Shown piece by piece: positions 1 through 8,590 of a stretch of DNA of 64,000 nt (position 1 is its first letter; each line of letters opens with the position of its first letter). The notes beneath the pieces were generated by a model. That model made no database searches. It worked only from the letters and a program-made list of their open reading frames with translations, and was not told where the DNA came from. The position numbers were made by a program, and so were the translations under genes. The stretch is from assembly GCF_014295415.1 (NCBI RefSeq), contig NZ_CP052909.1, positions 1,612,001 through 1,676,000 on the forward strand, read 5' to 3'. Source of the stretch: Constantimarinum furrinae. Lineage in GTDB: Bacteria > Bacteroidota > Bacteroidia > Flavobacteriales > Flavobacteriaceae.

Positions 1-645
1 GTCGCCGGACTCCATCATCGTAGTCTGGCGCAGTCATTAAAGACCATTCAGATATTTTCTTTCTTCTGTTTCGCAGTCTTGCTTTATTGTGTGTTTCATG
101 TCAATTTAAAGGTGCTTTTTGCAAGCGGAATTTTGGGGCTCTTTACCTTGTGCTATGCCGTTCCGGTTTTGAAAGGAAAGAGCTTTAGGACGATCAACGG
201 ACTAAAGATATACATCGTCGCCTTGGTTTGGGCCGGGGTAACAGTAATATTGCCGCTCATTGCTTCAGAAGAGAATCTTCATTCAGATCATTGGATCTCC
301 TTTGTTCAACGAGCGATGATCGTTCTCGTTCTCACTTTACCTTTCGAAATACGCGATCTTAAATATGATGTGAAGTCACTGGGGACTATTCCGCAGAAAT
401 TGGGAATTTTAAATACAAAGATACTTGGAACAGCAATTCTAGTGAGTACACTCATACTTGAAATAGTAAAGACTGAAAGAGAATTCTCATATACAGGAAG
501 CCTGTTTTTTTTGGGAGTATTGTTGGTAGGAGCATTATGGGCTAGCAGAAAGGAGCAATCAACTTATTTTGCTTCGTTTTGGGTAGAAGGGATTCCGTTA
601 GTGTGGCTGGGAGTCTACTGTTTACTGAGACAATTCTTGTTGTAG
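1..645 (+). CDS. UbiA-family prenyltransferase-like membrane protein (5' end outside window)
   Basis: The frame is open from the left edge of the window, so the true start lies outside it and only about the last 214 residues are seen. The first ATG/TTG-like codon inside the window is TTG at 79. The protein is very hydrophobic, with roughly six membrane segments. The motif EIRDLKYD, followed by KSLGTIPQ, resembles the second Asp-rich motif of UbiA-type polyprenyl transferases, which bind Mg-diphosphate there and move a prenyl chain onto an aromatic or other acceptor in the inner membrane. The first Asp-rich motif would lie upstream and cannot be checked. The acceptor substrate is unknown. Its 3' end overlaps by 24 bases the end of the convergent small gene at 622-864. 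Confidence 0.6.
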   Translation, partial: VAGLHHRSLAQSLKTIQIFSFFCFAVLLYCVFHVNLKVLFASGILGLFTLCYAVPVLKGKSFRTINGLKIYIVALVWAGVTVILPLIASEENLHSDHWISFVQRAMIVLVLTLPFEIRDLKYDVKSLGTIPQKLGILNTKILGTAILVSTLILEIVKTEREFSYTGSLFFLGVLLVGALWASRKEQSTYFASFWVEGIPLVWLGVYCLLRQFLL

Positions 646-864
646 GCGCTTTTTGATAGCTTCTTTATTTTCCTTCGGAAGTGTTTTGAGATCTGCCGAC
701 TTAATTGCACTGCTTAGTTTGCCATTTCGAATGGAGTGCTCTCGGCATAGACGACACATAAACTGATGTATTTTCATCAGCAACTTTTGCCACCTACTTG
801 CTTCTTCATATTGAGCTTTATCACAAACTTGAGCGGCTTCACCGCAATTAATCATAATTTTCAT
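622..864 (-). CDS. small zinc-finger protein, candidate anti-sigma factor (80 aa)
   Basis: This is an 80-residue soluble protein that starts 3 bases after the stop of the ECF sigma gene, so the two are almost certainly cotranscribed. A Cys near the N terminus (C7 or C14) and the motif H33-x3-C37-x2-C40 match the spacing of zinc-binding anti-sigma (ZAS) domains, which clamp ECF sigma factors and often respond to redox state. There is no membrane segment and no sensor domain; the remaining half is Lys/Glu-rich and helical. The anti-sigma role is inferred from motif and position. Homologues in flavobacteria are usually left hypothetical and, as I recall, sometimes carry unrelated product names. 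Confidence 0.65.
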   Translation of the reverse strand: MKIMINCGEAAQVCDKAQYEEASRWQKLLMKIHQFMCRLCREHSIRNGKLSSAIKSADLKTLPKENKEAIKKRLQQELSQ

Positions 865-867
865 AAA

Positions 868-1419
868 CTAAAACCAGTTTTTTTCAAGGCATTCCGCCAT
901 AGCTGTTCTCGCTCTGTGGATGATTACCCAAAGGTTAGACGGTGTGATATTAAATTCATTACATATGGTTTCTGTATCGAATCCATCAATGGTCTTCATC
1001 TTAAAAATTGCAGCCTGTTTTTCACTTAACCCTTCCATACATTCCAAGATTGCCAGCCCTAACTCTTCATTAACCATAGTGTCTTCGGCTGTTTTATCGA
1101 AAGGATCACTTACCCGTTCCTCCAGCCAATCTCCCTCTGCATCTTCACTCGTATAAGTCATTCTCACTTCGGCCTTTCCTTTGTTGGAGTTTATCTTACG
1201 ATAATGATCTATGATCTTGCGTTTCAGAATGGAGATAAGCCAGGTGCGTTCAGATGCTTCCCCCTTAAAGTTCTTCTTGGATTTTAATCCGGCCAGAAAA
1301 GTTTCAGAAATAAGATCCTGAGCCACAACGTGATCGTTTACCCGAACAATGGTGTAATTGTAAAGGTAATCTGAGTAACGATCTACCCAAACTTCAGGAT
1401 TTAAAATATTCTCGGCCAT
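868..1419 (-). CDS. ECF-type RNA polymerase sigma factor
   Basis: This 183-residue protein has the two-domain architecture of extracytoplasmic-function sigma factors. Region 2 (about residues 15-90) contains the motif VVAQDLISETFL and a helix with TWLISILKRKIIDHYRK for -10 recognition and melting. Region 4 (about residues 125-180) has LSEKQAAIFKMK followed by a helix-turn-helix ending in WVIIHRARTAMAECL. It directs core polymerase to a specific set of promoters. The next gene downstream encodes a small HxxxCxxC protein, which suggests a sigma/anti-sigma pair. A TATTTTTG box lies just upstream. The regulon cannot be read from this window. Start ATG at 1417-1419. Confidence 0.92.
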   Translation of the reverse strand: MAENILNPEVWVDRYSDYLYNYTIVRVNDHVVAQDLISETFLAGLKSKKNFKGEASERTWLISILKRKIIDHYRKINSNKGKAEVRMTYTSEDAEGDWLEERVSDPFDKTAEDTMVNEELGLAILECMEGLSEKQAAIFKMKTIDGFDTETICNEFNITPSNLWVIIHRARTAMAECLEKNWF

Positions 1420-1440
1420 TAGAGATATGTCTATTTATAT

Positions 1441-1448
1441 CAAAAATA
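1441..1448 (-). promoter_or_regulatory. -7 promoter box for the ECF sigma gene
   Basis: On the minus strand this reads TATTTTTG, an exact match to the Bacteroidota -7 consensus TAnnTTTG, 21 bases before the sigma-factor ATG. No clear TTTG -33 element at 19-21 bases was found, so the call rests on one box. Confidence 0.4.
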
Positions 1449-1482
1449 GGAAAGATCATCAAAGAAATTCACTTAAAACCAA

Positions 1483-3510
1483 TTATTTAATTGTTAGAAG
1501 TCCGGCGCGTTTTAACAAAGCATCGGGATTCGGTTTTTTGCCTCGGAATTTCACATAAAGCTCCATGGGATCCTCCGTTCCTCCTTTCGATAATACAAAC
1601 TCTTTAAAAGCTTTTGCCACTTTTTTGCTGAATATACCTTCTTCCTTGAAATATTCAAAAGCATCTGCATCCAGTACTTCTGCCCATTTGTAACTGTAAT
1701 AGCCTGCCGAATAACCTCCCTGAAAGATATGAGAAAAAGCCGTGCTCATACAGGTTTCTTTGGTATCCGGATACAATTGAGTTGCCTTGAACGACTTTGT
1801 TTCGAAAGCTTTTACGTCTTTTATTTCGGATGGATCCGATCCGTGCCACGCCATATCCAACATACCGAAACTTACCTGCCGTAGGGTCTTCATTCCCTCA
1901 TGGAATGTGGCCGATGCCTTGATCTTTTCTAAGTACTTCATCGGAATTACCTCCCCGGTTTCAAAATGTGTGGCAAACATTTCCAGAGCCTCCGTTTCGT
2001 AACACCAGTTTTCCAGAATCTGACTCGGTAACTCAACAAAGTCCCAGTACACATTAGTTCCCGAAAGACCCGAATAAGTAGTATCTGCAAGCATTCCATG
2101 TAAAGCATGACCAAACTCATGAAACAAAGTCGTTACTTCATTAAAGGTTAGAAGGGATGGTTTCGTGGTAGTAGGTTTCGAAAAGTTGCACACGATCGAA
2201 ACATGAGGACGCTCGTTGATGCCATTCTTTTTCTGTTGGGGTTTATAGCTGGTCATCCAGGCACCTCCTCGTTTTCCGGGACGCGGATGGAAATCGGCAT
2301 AGAATATGGAAACCGAATTACCTTCATTGTCTGTGACTTCGTATGTCTTAACATCCTTATGATATTTCTCTATATGTGTCACTTCTTTAAAACGTAGTCC
2401 GTATAATTTTGAAGCCACCGTAAATACTCCCCGAATCACATTTTCAAGCTTAAAATAAGGCTTCAACTTTTCGTCATCCAGATCAAACAGTTTTTGCTTT
2501 AATTTTTCAGCATAATAAGAACCATCCCACTTTTGGAGCGTCTCTATTCCGTCGATATCGCGGGCAAATTCCTGCAATTCGGCAAATTCCTTTTTGGCAG
2601 CCGGTAATGCTTTTTCTAAGAGCTCTTTCAAAAAAGCCTGGACCTTTTGAGGCGATTCGGCCATGCGCTCTTCCAATACAAAATGAGCATGTGAGGAGTA
2701 CCCTAAAAGCTTAGCGCGCTTATGTCTTAGATTTACAATCTCCAAAACATTTTGAGTGTTGTTAAATTTGTTCTCATTGAATGCTCGTGCACCAAAAGCC
2801 AATGTCATTTTTTTGCGTAGTTCCCTGTTATCAGCATATGTTACAAACGGGACATAACTGGGGTAGTCTAATGTGAATACCCAGCCTTCCATTTGTTTTT
2901 CTTCGGCGACCTGCGCAGCTGCTTCTACAATGCTTTCGGGTAGCCCGGAAAGATCCCGTTTATCGGTAATTTGAAGGCTGAAATTATTAGTTTCGGCCAA
3001 AACATTTTCACCAAAAGTAAGTTTCAGTCTGGCGAGATCCGCGTCTATCGTTCGAAGAGTTTCTTTATCTTTTTCAGAAAGATTGGCGCCGTTACGGGAA
3101 AATCCTTTGTACTGCTTTTCGAGCAGCATGGATTGTTCTGTTGTAAGATTCAGGCTATCTCTATTATCGAACACAGCCTTTACTCTTTCAAAAAGAGGCT
3201 TATTCAGTAAAAGATCATTTTGAAAGTTAGTAAGCAGTGGTGATATCTCCTGAGCAATTTTCTGAATTTCGTCATTGGTTTCGGCACTGTTCAGGTTAAA
3301 AAAGATGCCACTTACTATGTTCAGTTGCTCACCCGTTCGTTCCAGAGCTTCTACCGTATTCTGAAATGAAGGCTTCTCATTATTTTTTGTAATGGTATCA
3401 ATTTCGGACTTTGTCTGCTCAATTAATTCAGTTATTGCAGGGAGAAAATGTTCATTTTTTATTTTTGAAAATGGGGCAACATCAAACTTCTCTAAAAGGG
3501 GGTTGTTCAT
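1483..3510 (-). CDS. M3-family zinc metallopeptidase (oligopeptidase / dipeptidyl carboxypeptidase)
   Basis: This 675-residue protein has the length and layout of the thimet-oligopeptidase family (peptidase M3, like PrlC/Dcp). The zinc site is explicit: HEFGH at residues 464-468 (ligands H464 and H468, catalytic E465), with the third ligand probably E493 in FVELPSQ. No signal peptide is seen, so it probably degrades short peptides in the cytoplasm. It follows purE on the same strand after a 76-base gap and may be read from the purK promoter or from its own. Whether it acts as an endopeptidase or releases C-terminal dipeptides cannot be told from sequence alone. Start ATG at 3508-3510, with the N-terminal MNNPLLEKF typical of the family. 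Confidence 0.93.
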   Translation of the reverse strand: MNNPLLEKFDVAPFSKIKNEHFLPAITELIEQTKSEIDTITKNNEKPSFQNTVEALERTGEQLNIVSGIFFNLNSAETNDEIQKIAQEISPLLTNFQNDLLLNKPLFERVKAVFDNRDSLNLTTEQSMLLEKQYKGFSRNGANLSEKDKETLRTIDADLARLKLTFGENVLAETNNFSLQITDKRDLSGLPESIVEAAAQVAEEKQMEGWVFTLDYPSYVPFVTYADNRELRKKMTLAFGARAFNENKFNNTQNVLEIVNLRHKRAKLLGYSSHAHFVLEERMAESPQKVQAFLKELLEKALPAAKKEFAELQEFARDIDGIETLQKWDGSYYAEKLKQKLFDLDDEKLKPYFKLENVIRGVFTVASKLYGLRFKEVTHIEKYHKDVKTYEVTDNEGNSVSIFYADFHPRPGKRGGAWMTSYKPQQKKNGINERPHVSIVCNFSKPTTTKPSLLTFNEVTTLFHEFGHALHGMLADTTYSGLSGTNVYWDFVELPSQILENWCYETEALEMFATHFETGEVIPMKYLEKIKASATFHEGMKTLRQVSFGMLDMAWHGSDPSEIKDVKAFETKSFKATQLYPDTKETCMSTAFSHIFQGGYSAGYYSYKWAEVLDADAFEYFKEEGIFSKKVAKAFKEFVLSKGGTEDPMELYVKFRGKKPNPDALLKRAGLLTIK

Positions 3511-3586
3511 AGCAAAATATAGGATATTAAGTAGTTGAGGTGCTCATTAGTTATAGGCACATTGAATAATCGGACTTATTTTAGGA

Positions 3587-4075
3587 CTATTTATTTTTCA
3601 ATTCTCTCGCGCCGGACTCCACTTTCATTTTTAATCCTTCTTTATAGGCAACGATCTTATCCAATACACATTTGTCTGAACTGCCAATTATTTGAGCCGC
3701 AAGGATACCGGCATTCTTGGCGCCGTTAAGCGCAACGGTTGCAACTGGAACACCGCCGGGCATCTGAAGTATAGAAAGTACAGAATCCCATCCATCGATC
3801 GAATTACTAGATTTTACAGGTACCCCAATTACGGGTAACGGAGATAAGGAGGCGATCATTCCGGGAAGGTGCGCGGCCCCTCCTGCCCCGGCAATGATCA
3901 CTGAGATCCCGCGGGTATGGGCATTTTTTCCATAATCGAAAAGTTTATCGGGTGTGCGGTGAGCCGAAACAATATCCAACTCCACTTCAATGTCGAAACC
4001 CTTTAGAATATCAACGGCTTCCTGCATGACCGGCAGATCGCTGGTGCTTCCCATAATTACTGCTACTTTGCTCAT
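3587..4075 (-). CDS. purE: 5-(carboxyamino)imidazole ribonucleotide mutase
   Basis: PurE converts N5-CAIR to CAIR in de novo purine synthesis. The 162-residue length and the motifs GSTSDLPVM (residues 9-17), SAHRTPDK with the catalytic His, and GAGGAAHLPGM are those of class I PurE, which works with PurK rather than taking CO2 directly. It starts 6 bases after the purK stop, and the two form a PurK-PurE operon on the minus strand. The class I assignment agrees with the neighbouring purK. Confidence 0.97.
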   Translation of the reverse strand: MSKVAVIMGSTSDLPVMQEAVDILKGFDIEVELDIVSAHRTPDKLFDYGKNAHTRGISVIIAGAGGAAHLPGMIASLSPLPVIGVPVKSSNSIDGWDSVLSILQMPGGVPVATVALNGAKNAGILAAQIIGSSDKCVLDKIVAYKEGLKMKVESGARELKNK

Positions 4076-4081
4076 ATTGTT

Positions 4082-5239
4082 TTATTTGCTTATCACTTTA
4101 ATCGTTTTCTTGACCTGTTCGGCGATCCTTCTTGCTTCATTCAAATCTTTGTGAACTATGGTCACATGACCCATCTTTCGGAAAGGACGGGTTTGCTTTT
4201 TTCCATAGATATGGGGAGTAACTCCCTCCATAGCAAGAATCTTGTCAATATTTTCATAATGAACATTTCCGGTATGCCCTTGAGCACCTACCAGATTCAC
4301 CATAATTCCACCCACCTTGCTGTCTGTATTTCCCAGAGGTAGATCCAATATAGCTCTTATGTGTTGTTCAAATTGATTGGTAAAACTGGCCTCTATACTG
4401 TAATGGCCGCTGTTATGAGGCCTGGGGGCAACTTCATTTACAAGGATCTCATCATCCTCGGTTTGAAATAGCTCTACCGCAAGTAATCCCACATGTTTAA
4501 AAGCTTCTGAAACTCTAGTCGCAATATCACGTGCCTTGGCAGCTACCGTATCATCAATTCGTGCCGGGCAGATCACGTATTCTACCTGATTGGCCTCAGG
4601 GTGAAATTCCATTTCCACTACTGGATAGGTAGTTACCTCTCCACTCACATTTCGAGCAACGATCACGGCAAGCTCATTCTTAAACGGAATAAGCTTCTCG
4701 GCAATACAGGCCGTATCTGCCAGTGGAATAATATCTTCGGCATCTCTAATAATACTTACACCCTTACCGTCATAGCCTCCAGTACAGCTTTTCCAAACAA
4801 AGGGGTAGTGCAGCTCTTTTCGAACAATCGCTTCATTAAGCTTGTTTTTGTTTTCGAAAACTATAAAGGGAGAAGTTGGGATTCGGTTCGCCTTGTAAAA
4901 TGACTTTTGTCTGCCCTTATCTTGAATGTTTCGCAGGGTTTCGGAAGATGGATATACTTTTTTTCCCTCCAATTCGAGTTTTTCCAAGGCATCCACATTT
5001 ACATTTTCTATCTCGAAGGTGAGTATATCTACCTGTTTTCCGAAGGAATACACCGTGTTAAAATCCATAAGATCACCCTGTTCAAAATAGTCGCAGGCCA
5101 GTCGGGACGGTGCTTCCGCACTTGGATCCACAACATGGGTTCTAATGTCGAACTTGCGGGTATCATACAATAACATTTTGCCTAATTGACCCCCGCCAAG
5201 TATTCCCAGAGTGAAATTTGAAGAAAAATAATTAGCCAT
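4082..5239 (-). CDS. purK: 5-(carboxyamino)imidazole ribonucleotide synthase
   Basis: PurK is an ATP-grasp enzyme that carboxylates AIR with bicarbonate to give N5-CAIR, the substrate of PurE encoded next. Visible features are the N-terminal ILGGGQLGKML nucleotide-binding loop, the ATP-grasp segment around FVWKSCTGGYDGKGV, and EVAPRPHNSGHY near residue 270. I chose the ATG at 5237-5239 (MANYFSSN) over an in-frame ATG at 5266. The longer form would start upstream of the TACCTTTG promoter box at 5244-5251, and its extra residues do not look conserved. This start gives 385 residues. With this start the mRNA would be leaderless or nearly so. Confidence 0.96.
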   Translation of the reverse strand: MANYFSSNFTLGILGGGQLGKMLLYDTRKFDIRTHVVDPSAEAPSRLACDYFEQGDLMDFNTVYSFGKQVDILTFEIENVNVDALEKLELEGKKVYPSSETLRNIQDKGRQKSFYKANRIPTSPFIVFENKNKLNEAIVRKELHYPFVWKSCTGGYDGKGVSIIRDAEDIIPLADTACIAEKLIPFKNELAVIVARNVSGEVTTYPVVEMEFHPEANQVEYVICPARIDDTVAAKARDIATRVSEAFKHVGLLAVELFQTEDDEILVNEVAPRPHNSGHYSIEASFTNQFEQHIRAILDLPLGNTDSKVGGIMVNLVGAQGHTGNVHYENIDKILAMEGVTPHIYGKKQTRPFRKMGHVTIVHKDLNEARRIAEQVKKTIKVISK

Positions 5240-5243
5240 TGCA

Positions 5244-5251
5244 CAAAGGTA
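5244..5251 (-). promoter_or_regulatory. -7 promoter box for purK-purE
   Basis: On the minus strand this reads TACCTTTG, an exact TAnnTTTG match. Only four bases (TGCA) separate it from the purK ATG, so a start about 5 bases past the box would fall on or next to the A of ATG. It lies inside the same 95-base divergent region as the adk box. No good -33 TTTG was found. Confidence 0.5.
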
Positions 5252-5270
5252 CAATCTTCTTTGCAATTGT

Positions 5271-5278
5271 TATCTTTG
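5271..5278 (+). promoter_or_regulatory. -7 promoter box for adk
   Basis: TATCTTTG matches TAnnTTTG and is followed by CACC. It lies 56 bases before the chosen adk ATG at 5335. The purK promoter is back to back with it, so the two polymerase footprints must overlap. Confidence 0.55.
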
Positions 5279-5334
5279 CACCTTTATTTATGTGGCGATT
5301 TTTACAATCCTTATTTACAAAGAAGACGAATAAC

Positions 5335-5907
5335 ATGAAGAACATCGTATTGTTCGGTCCTCCGGGTGCCGGTAAAGGTACTCAGGCCGAAGTTTTAAAA
5401 GAAAAATACAATCTGGTGCATATTTCTACGGGAGATGTGTTCCGATATAACATAAAAAACAAAACAGAATTAGGCACCCTGGCAAAGTCGTATATGGACA
5501 AAGGACATCTGGTTCCCGATGAGGTTACCATCGATATGCTGAATGCCGAAGTTGATAAGAATTCTGCTGCTAACGGATTTATTTTCGATGGTTTCCCGCG
5601 TACCGCTGCCCAGGCAGAAGCATTGGAAGAATTAATGAATAAAAAGAATTCACAGATCAATGCCATGGTAGCTTTGGAAGTGGAAGATGAAATCTTGGTA
5701 GGTCGCCTTTTGGAACGTGGTAAGTCCAGCGGAAGAGCCGACGATGCAAACGAAGAAGTGATTCGCGAACGAATCGCAGAATACTATCGTAAAACCGATG
5801 TGCTAAAGGAATTTTATATGGCGCAGGGAAAATATCACGGAGTAGACGGCGTGGGTTCGATCGAAGAGATCACCGGGCGTTTGAGCAAGGTAATTGACAA
5901 CATATAA
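5335..5907 (+). CDS. adk: adenylate kinase
   Basis: Adenylate kinase balances ATP, ADP and AMP. The start MKNIVLFGPPGAGKGTQ places the Walker A loop at residues 7-14, as in all family members. The upstream in-frame ATG at 5239 would add 32 residues and lies before the promoter box, so it is rejected. At 190 residues this is the short-LID form: the lid region reads GRADDANEEVIRERI and has no zinc-binding Cys set. DGFPRTAAQAEAL is the AMP-binding segment. In many bacteria adk sits between secY and infA; here it is paired with obg instead, and the secY-infA junction in this window is closed up. Confidence 0.97.
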   Translation: MKNIVLFGPPGAGKGTQAEVLKEKYNLVHISTGDVFRYNIKNKTELGTLAKSYMDKGHLVPDEVTIDMLNAEVDKNSAANGFIFDGFPRTAAQAEALEELMNKKNSQINAMVALEVEDEILVGRLLERGKSSGRADDANEEVIRERIAEYYRKTDVLKEFYMAQGKYHGVDGVGSIEEITGRLSKVIDNI

Positions 5908-5952
5908 ACCGAAAAATGTAAAATTTAAAAGTGAGAAGTTTTTAAAATGAAA

Positions 5953-5973
5953 CTTTTGACTTTTGACTTTTGA
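5953..5973 (+). repeat. three tandem copies of a 7-base unit (CTTTTGA)
   Basis: Three perfect head-to-tail copies of CTTTTGA, followed by CTTTTTT, lie in the 86-base gap between adk and obg, 20 bases before the obg start. Each copy contains TTTTG, but no TAnnTTTG box follows at promoter spacing, so I do not call it a promoter. It may be slippage-prone. Confidence 0.8.
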
Positions 5974-5993
5974 CTTTTTTATTTAACATTTTT

Positions 5994-7004
5994 ATGACAG
6001 AAGGAAATTTTGTAGACTACGTTAAGATCCATGTGTCCTCCGGAAAAGGAGGCAAGGGGAGTGCACACCTTAGACGGGAAAAATACATTCCCAAAGGTGG
6101 TCCCGATGGTGGTGATGGGGGTCGTGGAGGTCATATTATTCTCAAGGCGAACAGCAACCTTTGGACCTTGTACCATCTTAAATTTAAACGACACTTTAAG
6201 GCCGGACACGGAGGTGCAGGAGGAAAACAAACCAGTACCGGTGCCGATGGGGAGGATGTTTATATTGAAGTTCCCTTAGGGACAGTGATACGTGACAGTA
6301 AAACAAAAAACATCATAGTCGAATTGACCGAAGACGGTGAAGAACATATCATCGCCAAAGGAGGTAAGGGTGGTTTAGGGAATGATCACTTTAAAAGTGC
6401 TACCCGACAAACCCCGCGCTACGCACAACCGGGGCTGGATGGGGAAGAGGTTGACATCACCCTCGAATTAAAAATACTGGCCGATGTGGGTCTGGTTGGA
6501 TTTCCCAATGCCGGAAAATCTACACTATTGTCTGTGATCACAGCCGCAAAACCCAAAATTGCCGACTACGAATTCACTACCTTAAAACCCAACCTGGGGA
6601 TCGTAAAATACCGGGACTACCAAACCTTTGTTATGGCCGATATCCCCGGGATCATTGAAGGAGCTGCCGAAGGTAAGGGACTGGGGCACTATTTTTTACG
6701 ACATATAGAACGAAACTCAACTCTGCTGTTTCTAATACCGGCCGATGCTCCCGACATAAGAAAGCAATACGACATTCTCTTGGACGAGCTTCGCCGTTAC
6801 AACCCCGAAATGCTGGATAAGGACCGCCTGGTGGCCATCTCCAAAAGTGATATGCTCGATGCCGAACTGAAGGCCGAAATGAAAGCACAACTCGATAAAG
6901 AGTTTAAAGGAATTCCGTATCTATTCTTCTCATCGGTGGCACAACAAGGTTTAATGGAGCTTAAGGACACGCTTTGGGCGATGCTGAACGACCAAAAGGA
7001 ATAA
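5994..7004 (+). CDS. obg: Obg-family GTPase (ribosome assembly)
   Basis: Obg/CgtA is an essential GTPase that acts in late assembly of the 50S subunit. The Gly-rich Obg fold (about residues 1-158) contains [12 protein letters not shown] and [14 protein letters not shown]. The G domain follows, with G1 [12 protein letters not shown]3 [25 protein letters not shown] (split here as DIPGIIEGA and GLGHYFLRH) and G4 SKSD. At 336 residues it lacks the C-terminal OCT domain of some firmicute Obg proteins, as is usual in this phylum. The ATG at 5994 ([11 protein letters not shown]) fits the family; an in-frame ATG at 5970 would add eight unconserved hydrophobic residues. Confidence 0.96.
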   Translation: MTEGNFVDYVKIHVSSGKGGKGSAHLRREKYIPKGGPDGGDGGRGGHIILKANSNLWTLYHLKFKRHFKAGHGGAGGKQTSTGADGEDVYIEVPLGTVIRDSKTKNIIVELTEDGEEHIIAKGGKGGLGNDHFKSATRQTPRYAQPGLDGEEVDITLELKILADVGLVGFPNAGKSTLLSVITAAKPKIADYEFTTLKPNLGIVKYRDYQTFVMADIPGIIEGAAEGKGLGHYFLRHIERNSTLLFLIPADAPDIRKQYDILLDELRRYNPEMLDKDRLVAISKSDMLDAELKAEMKAQLDKEFKGIPYLFFSSVAQQGLMELKDTLWAMLNDQKE

Positions 7005-7065
7005 TTTTAACCCTTTGTTAAAACCCTACGGCCCGTTTTTTGCGTACTTTTATTAAAAAGCTAAA

Positions 7066-7587
7066 ATGAAATCCGTCATCCTTGTACTCGTCTGTATCTT
7101 TCTCACCGCCTGCGGTGCTGCAGTGAATGTCGATTATGACAACAAAACAAATTTTTCCCAATACACTACTTATAATTTTTACCCTGATATAGATTCCGGA
7201 CTCAACGAACTGGATGATAAACGTATTATGCAGGCCGTGGACAGTTTGTTTGCGCAACGCGGATTTCAAAAAAGTGACTCCCCGCAATTCTTAGTAAATT
7301 TCTTTGCCAGAGAGGTCATATCTAATTCTCGAAATACCATCGGTATTGGCATAGGCAGCGGAGGGGGCAATGTGGGAGTAGGAGTGAGTGGCGGAATTCC
7401 CATTGGGGGCAGAGTCATAGATCAGACACTAACAGTCGATTTCGTGGATGCTGCGAATGATGCGTTGTTCTGGCAGGCAATAGCCGAAGGAGATTATAAG
7501 GAAAAAGCAACCCCCGATCAGAAGGCTTCCTTTTACTATGCCATCCTTGAGAAGATTTTCAAAAAATACCCACCACAATCCAAATAA
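7066..7587 (+). CDS. DUF4136-type lipoprotein
   Basis: This 173-residue protein begins with a short hydrophobic signal and a lipobox ending TAC at Cys16, so it should be lipidated and sit in the periplasm-facing or outer membrane. The body matches the DUF4136 pattern: an N-terminal segment YDNKTNFSQYTTYNF, a central Gly-rich loop GIGIGSGGGNVGVGVSGG, and a late segment with LFWQAIAEGDY. No biochemical role is established for this family as far as I know. It starts 61 bases after obg and is followed after 17 bases by a TPR protein, so the two may be cotranscribed. Confidence 0.85.
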   Translation: MKSVILVLVCIFLTACGAAVNVDYDNKTNFSQYTTYNFYPDIDSGLNELDDKRIMQAVDSLFAQRGFQKSDSPQFLVNFFAREVISNSRNTIGIGIGSGGGNVGVGVSGGIPIGGRVIDQTLTVDFVDAANDALFWQAIAEGDYKEKATPDQKASFYYAILEKIFKKYPPQSK

Positions 7588-7604
7588 TCCCCTATATCGT
7601 TTTT

Positions 7605-8561
7605 ATGAGAAAACTACTTTTTCTATTTCTGTTTGGTCCATTCCTGCTCGTTGCTCAAAATACATTCGATAGGGGCGAAGCCTATTTTAAAGCAGAACGG
7701 TTCAATGATGCCAAGCCCATGTTTGAGTATTATCTGAAAGAACATCCCAACCACCTTAAAACCACCGAATATCTTGGAGATATCGCCGGACATAAGAAAG
7801 ACTGGGATACGGCTATGGAATATTATAAAACGCTGGTGGATAGCGACGAAAATAATGCCAATTATCATTTTAAATATGGCGGTGCAATGGGTATGAAGGC
7901 ACTCGAAATAAGTAAACTAAGAGCCGTCACCTATATTGGGGATATCAAATATCATTTCGAAAAAGCGGCCAAACTTGACCCTAACCATATCGAAGTGCGA
8001 TGGGCATTGGTCGAATTCTACATTCAGCTGCCCGGGATCATAGGTGGTAGCGAGCGCAAGGCACTGGATTATGCCAACGAATTGTCTAAGATCTCGCCCG
8101 TCGATGGATATTTGGCTAAAGGCTATATCGCCGAATACAACGACCGTTCAAACGACGCCGAACGTTATTATAGACAGGCTATAAACGTGGGAGGTTCTCC
8201 ACATACCTACGACAAACTTTCAAATTTGTACGAGAAAAATAATCAGCCGCAGAAAGCGATCAACACCAACGCCCAATCGCTTAAGGTCCATAAGCGCAAT
8301 CAGCTTAACTACCAAATAGGGAAGATATCGGCTCAATACGATCTCGACGCACAATTAGGGATCGATTGTCTGCAAACTTATATTAAAAATCACTCCGCAA
8401 AAGATGGTGTGCCTAAAGACTGGGCCTATTTTCGTCTTGCACAGATCTACAAGAATCTGGGAAATAAACAGGAGGCCCTTAGCTGGATCAATAAGGCACT
8501 TTCCAGCCGCCCTTCCTTTGAAGAAGCGAAGAAGGAAAAGAAGATCATCGAAGCGCTCTAA
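7605..8561 (+). CDS. exported tetratricopeptide-repeat protein
   Basis: This 318-residue protein has an N-terminal signal peptide (MRKLLFLFLFGPFLLVAQ) followed by TPR-type helical pairs, for example RGEAYFKAERFNDAKPMFEY near the start and FRLAQIYKNLGNKQEALSWI near the end. TPR arrays bind peptides or proteins, so this is probably a periplasmic scaffold. The partner is unknown. A stretch around LPGIIGGSERKALDYA interrupts the regular repeat and may be a specialised loop. It lies 17 bases after the DUF4136 lipoprotein gene. Confidence 0.8.
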   Translation: MRKLLFLFLFGPFLLVAQNTFDRGEAYFKAERFNDAKPMFEYYLKEHPNHLKTTEYLGDIAGHKKDWDTAMEYYKTLVDSDENNANYHFKYGGAMGMKALEISKLRAVTYIGDIKYHFEKAAKLDPNHIEVRWALVEFYIQLPGIIGGSERKALDYANELSKISPVDGYLAKGYIAEYNDRSNDAERYYRQAINVGGSPHTYDKLSNLYEKNNQPQKAINTNAQSLKVHKRNQLNYQIGKISAQYDLDAQLGIDCLQTYIKNHSAKDGVPKDWAYFRLAQIYKNLGNKQEALSWINKALSSRPSFEEAKKEKKIIEAL

Positions 8562-8590
8562 TTTTTATTTTTGGGCAATCCCGCTTCCGC

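Noticed and set aside
766-1156. Plus-strand open frames over the small zinc-finger and sigma genes
   Set aside because: They are antisense to a well-supported sigma factor and show no domain or start context.
5239-5334. 32-residue N-terminal extension of adenylate kinase
   Set aside because: The Walker A loop starts at residue 7 with the ATG at 5335, and the extension precedes the promoter box.
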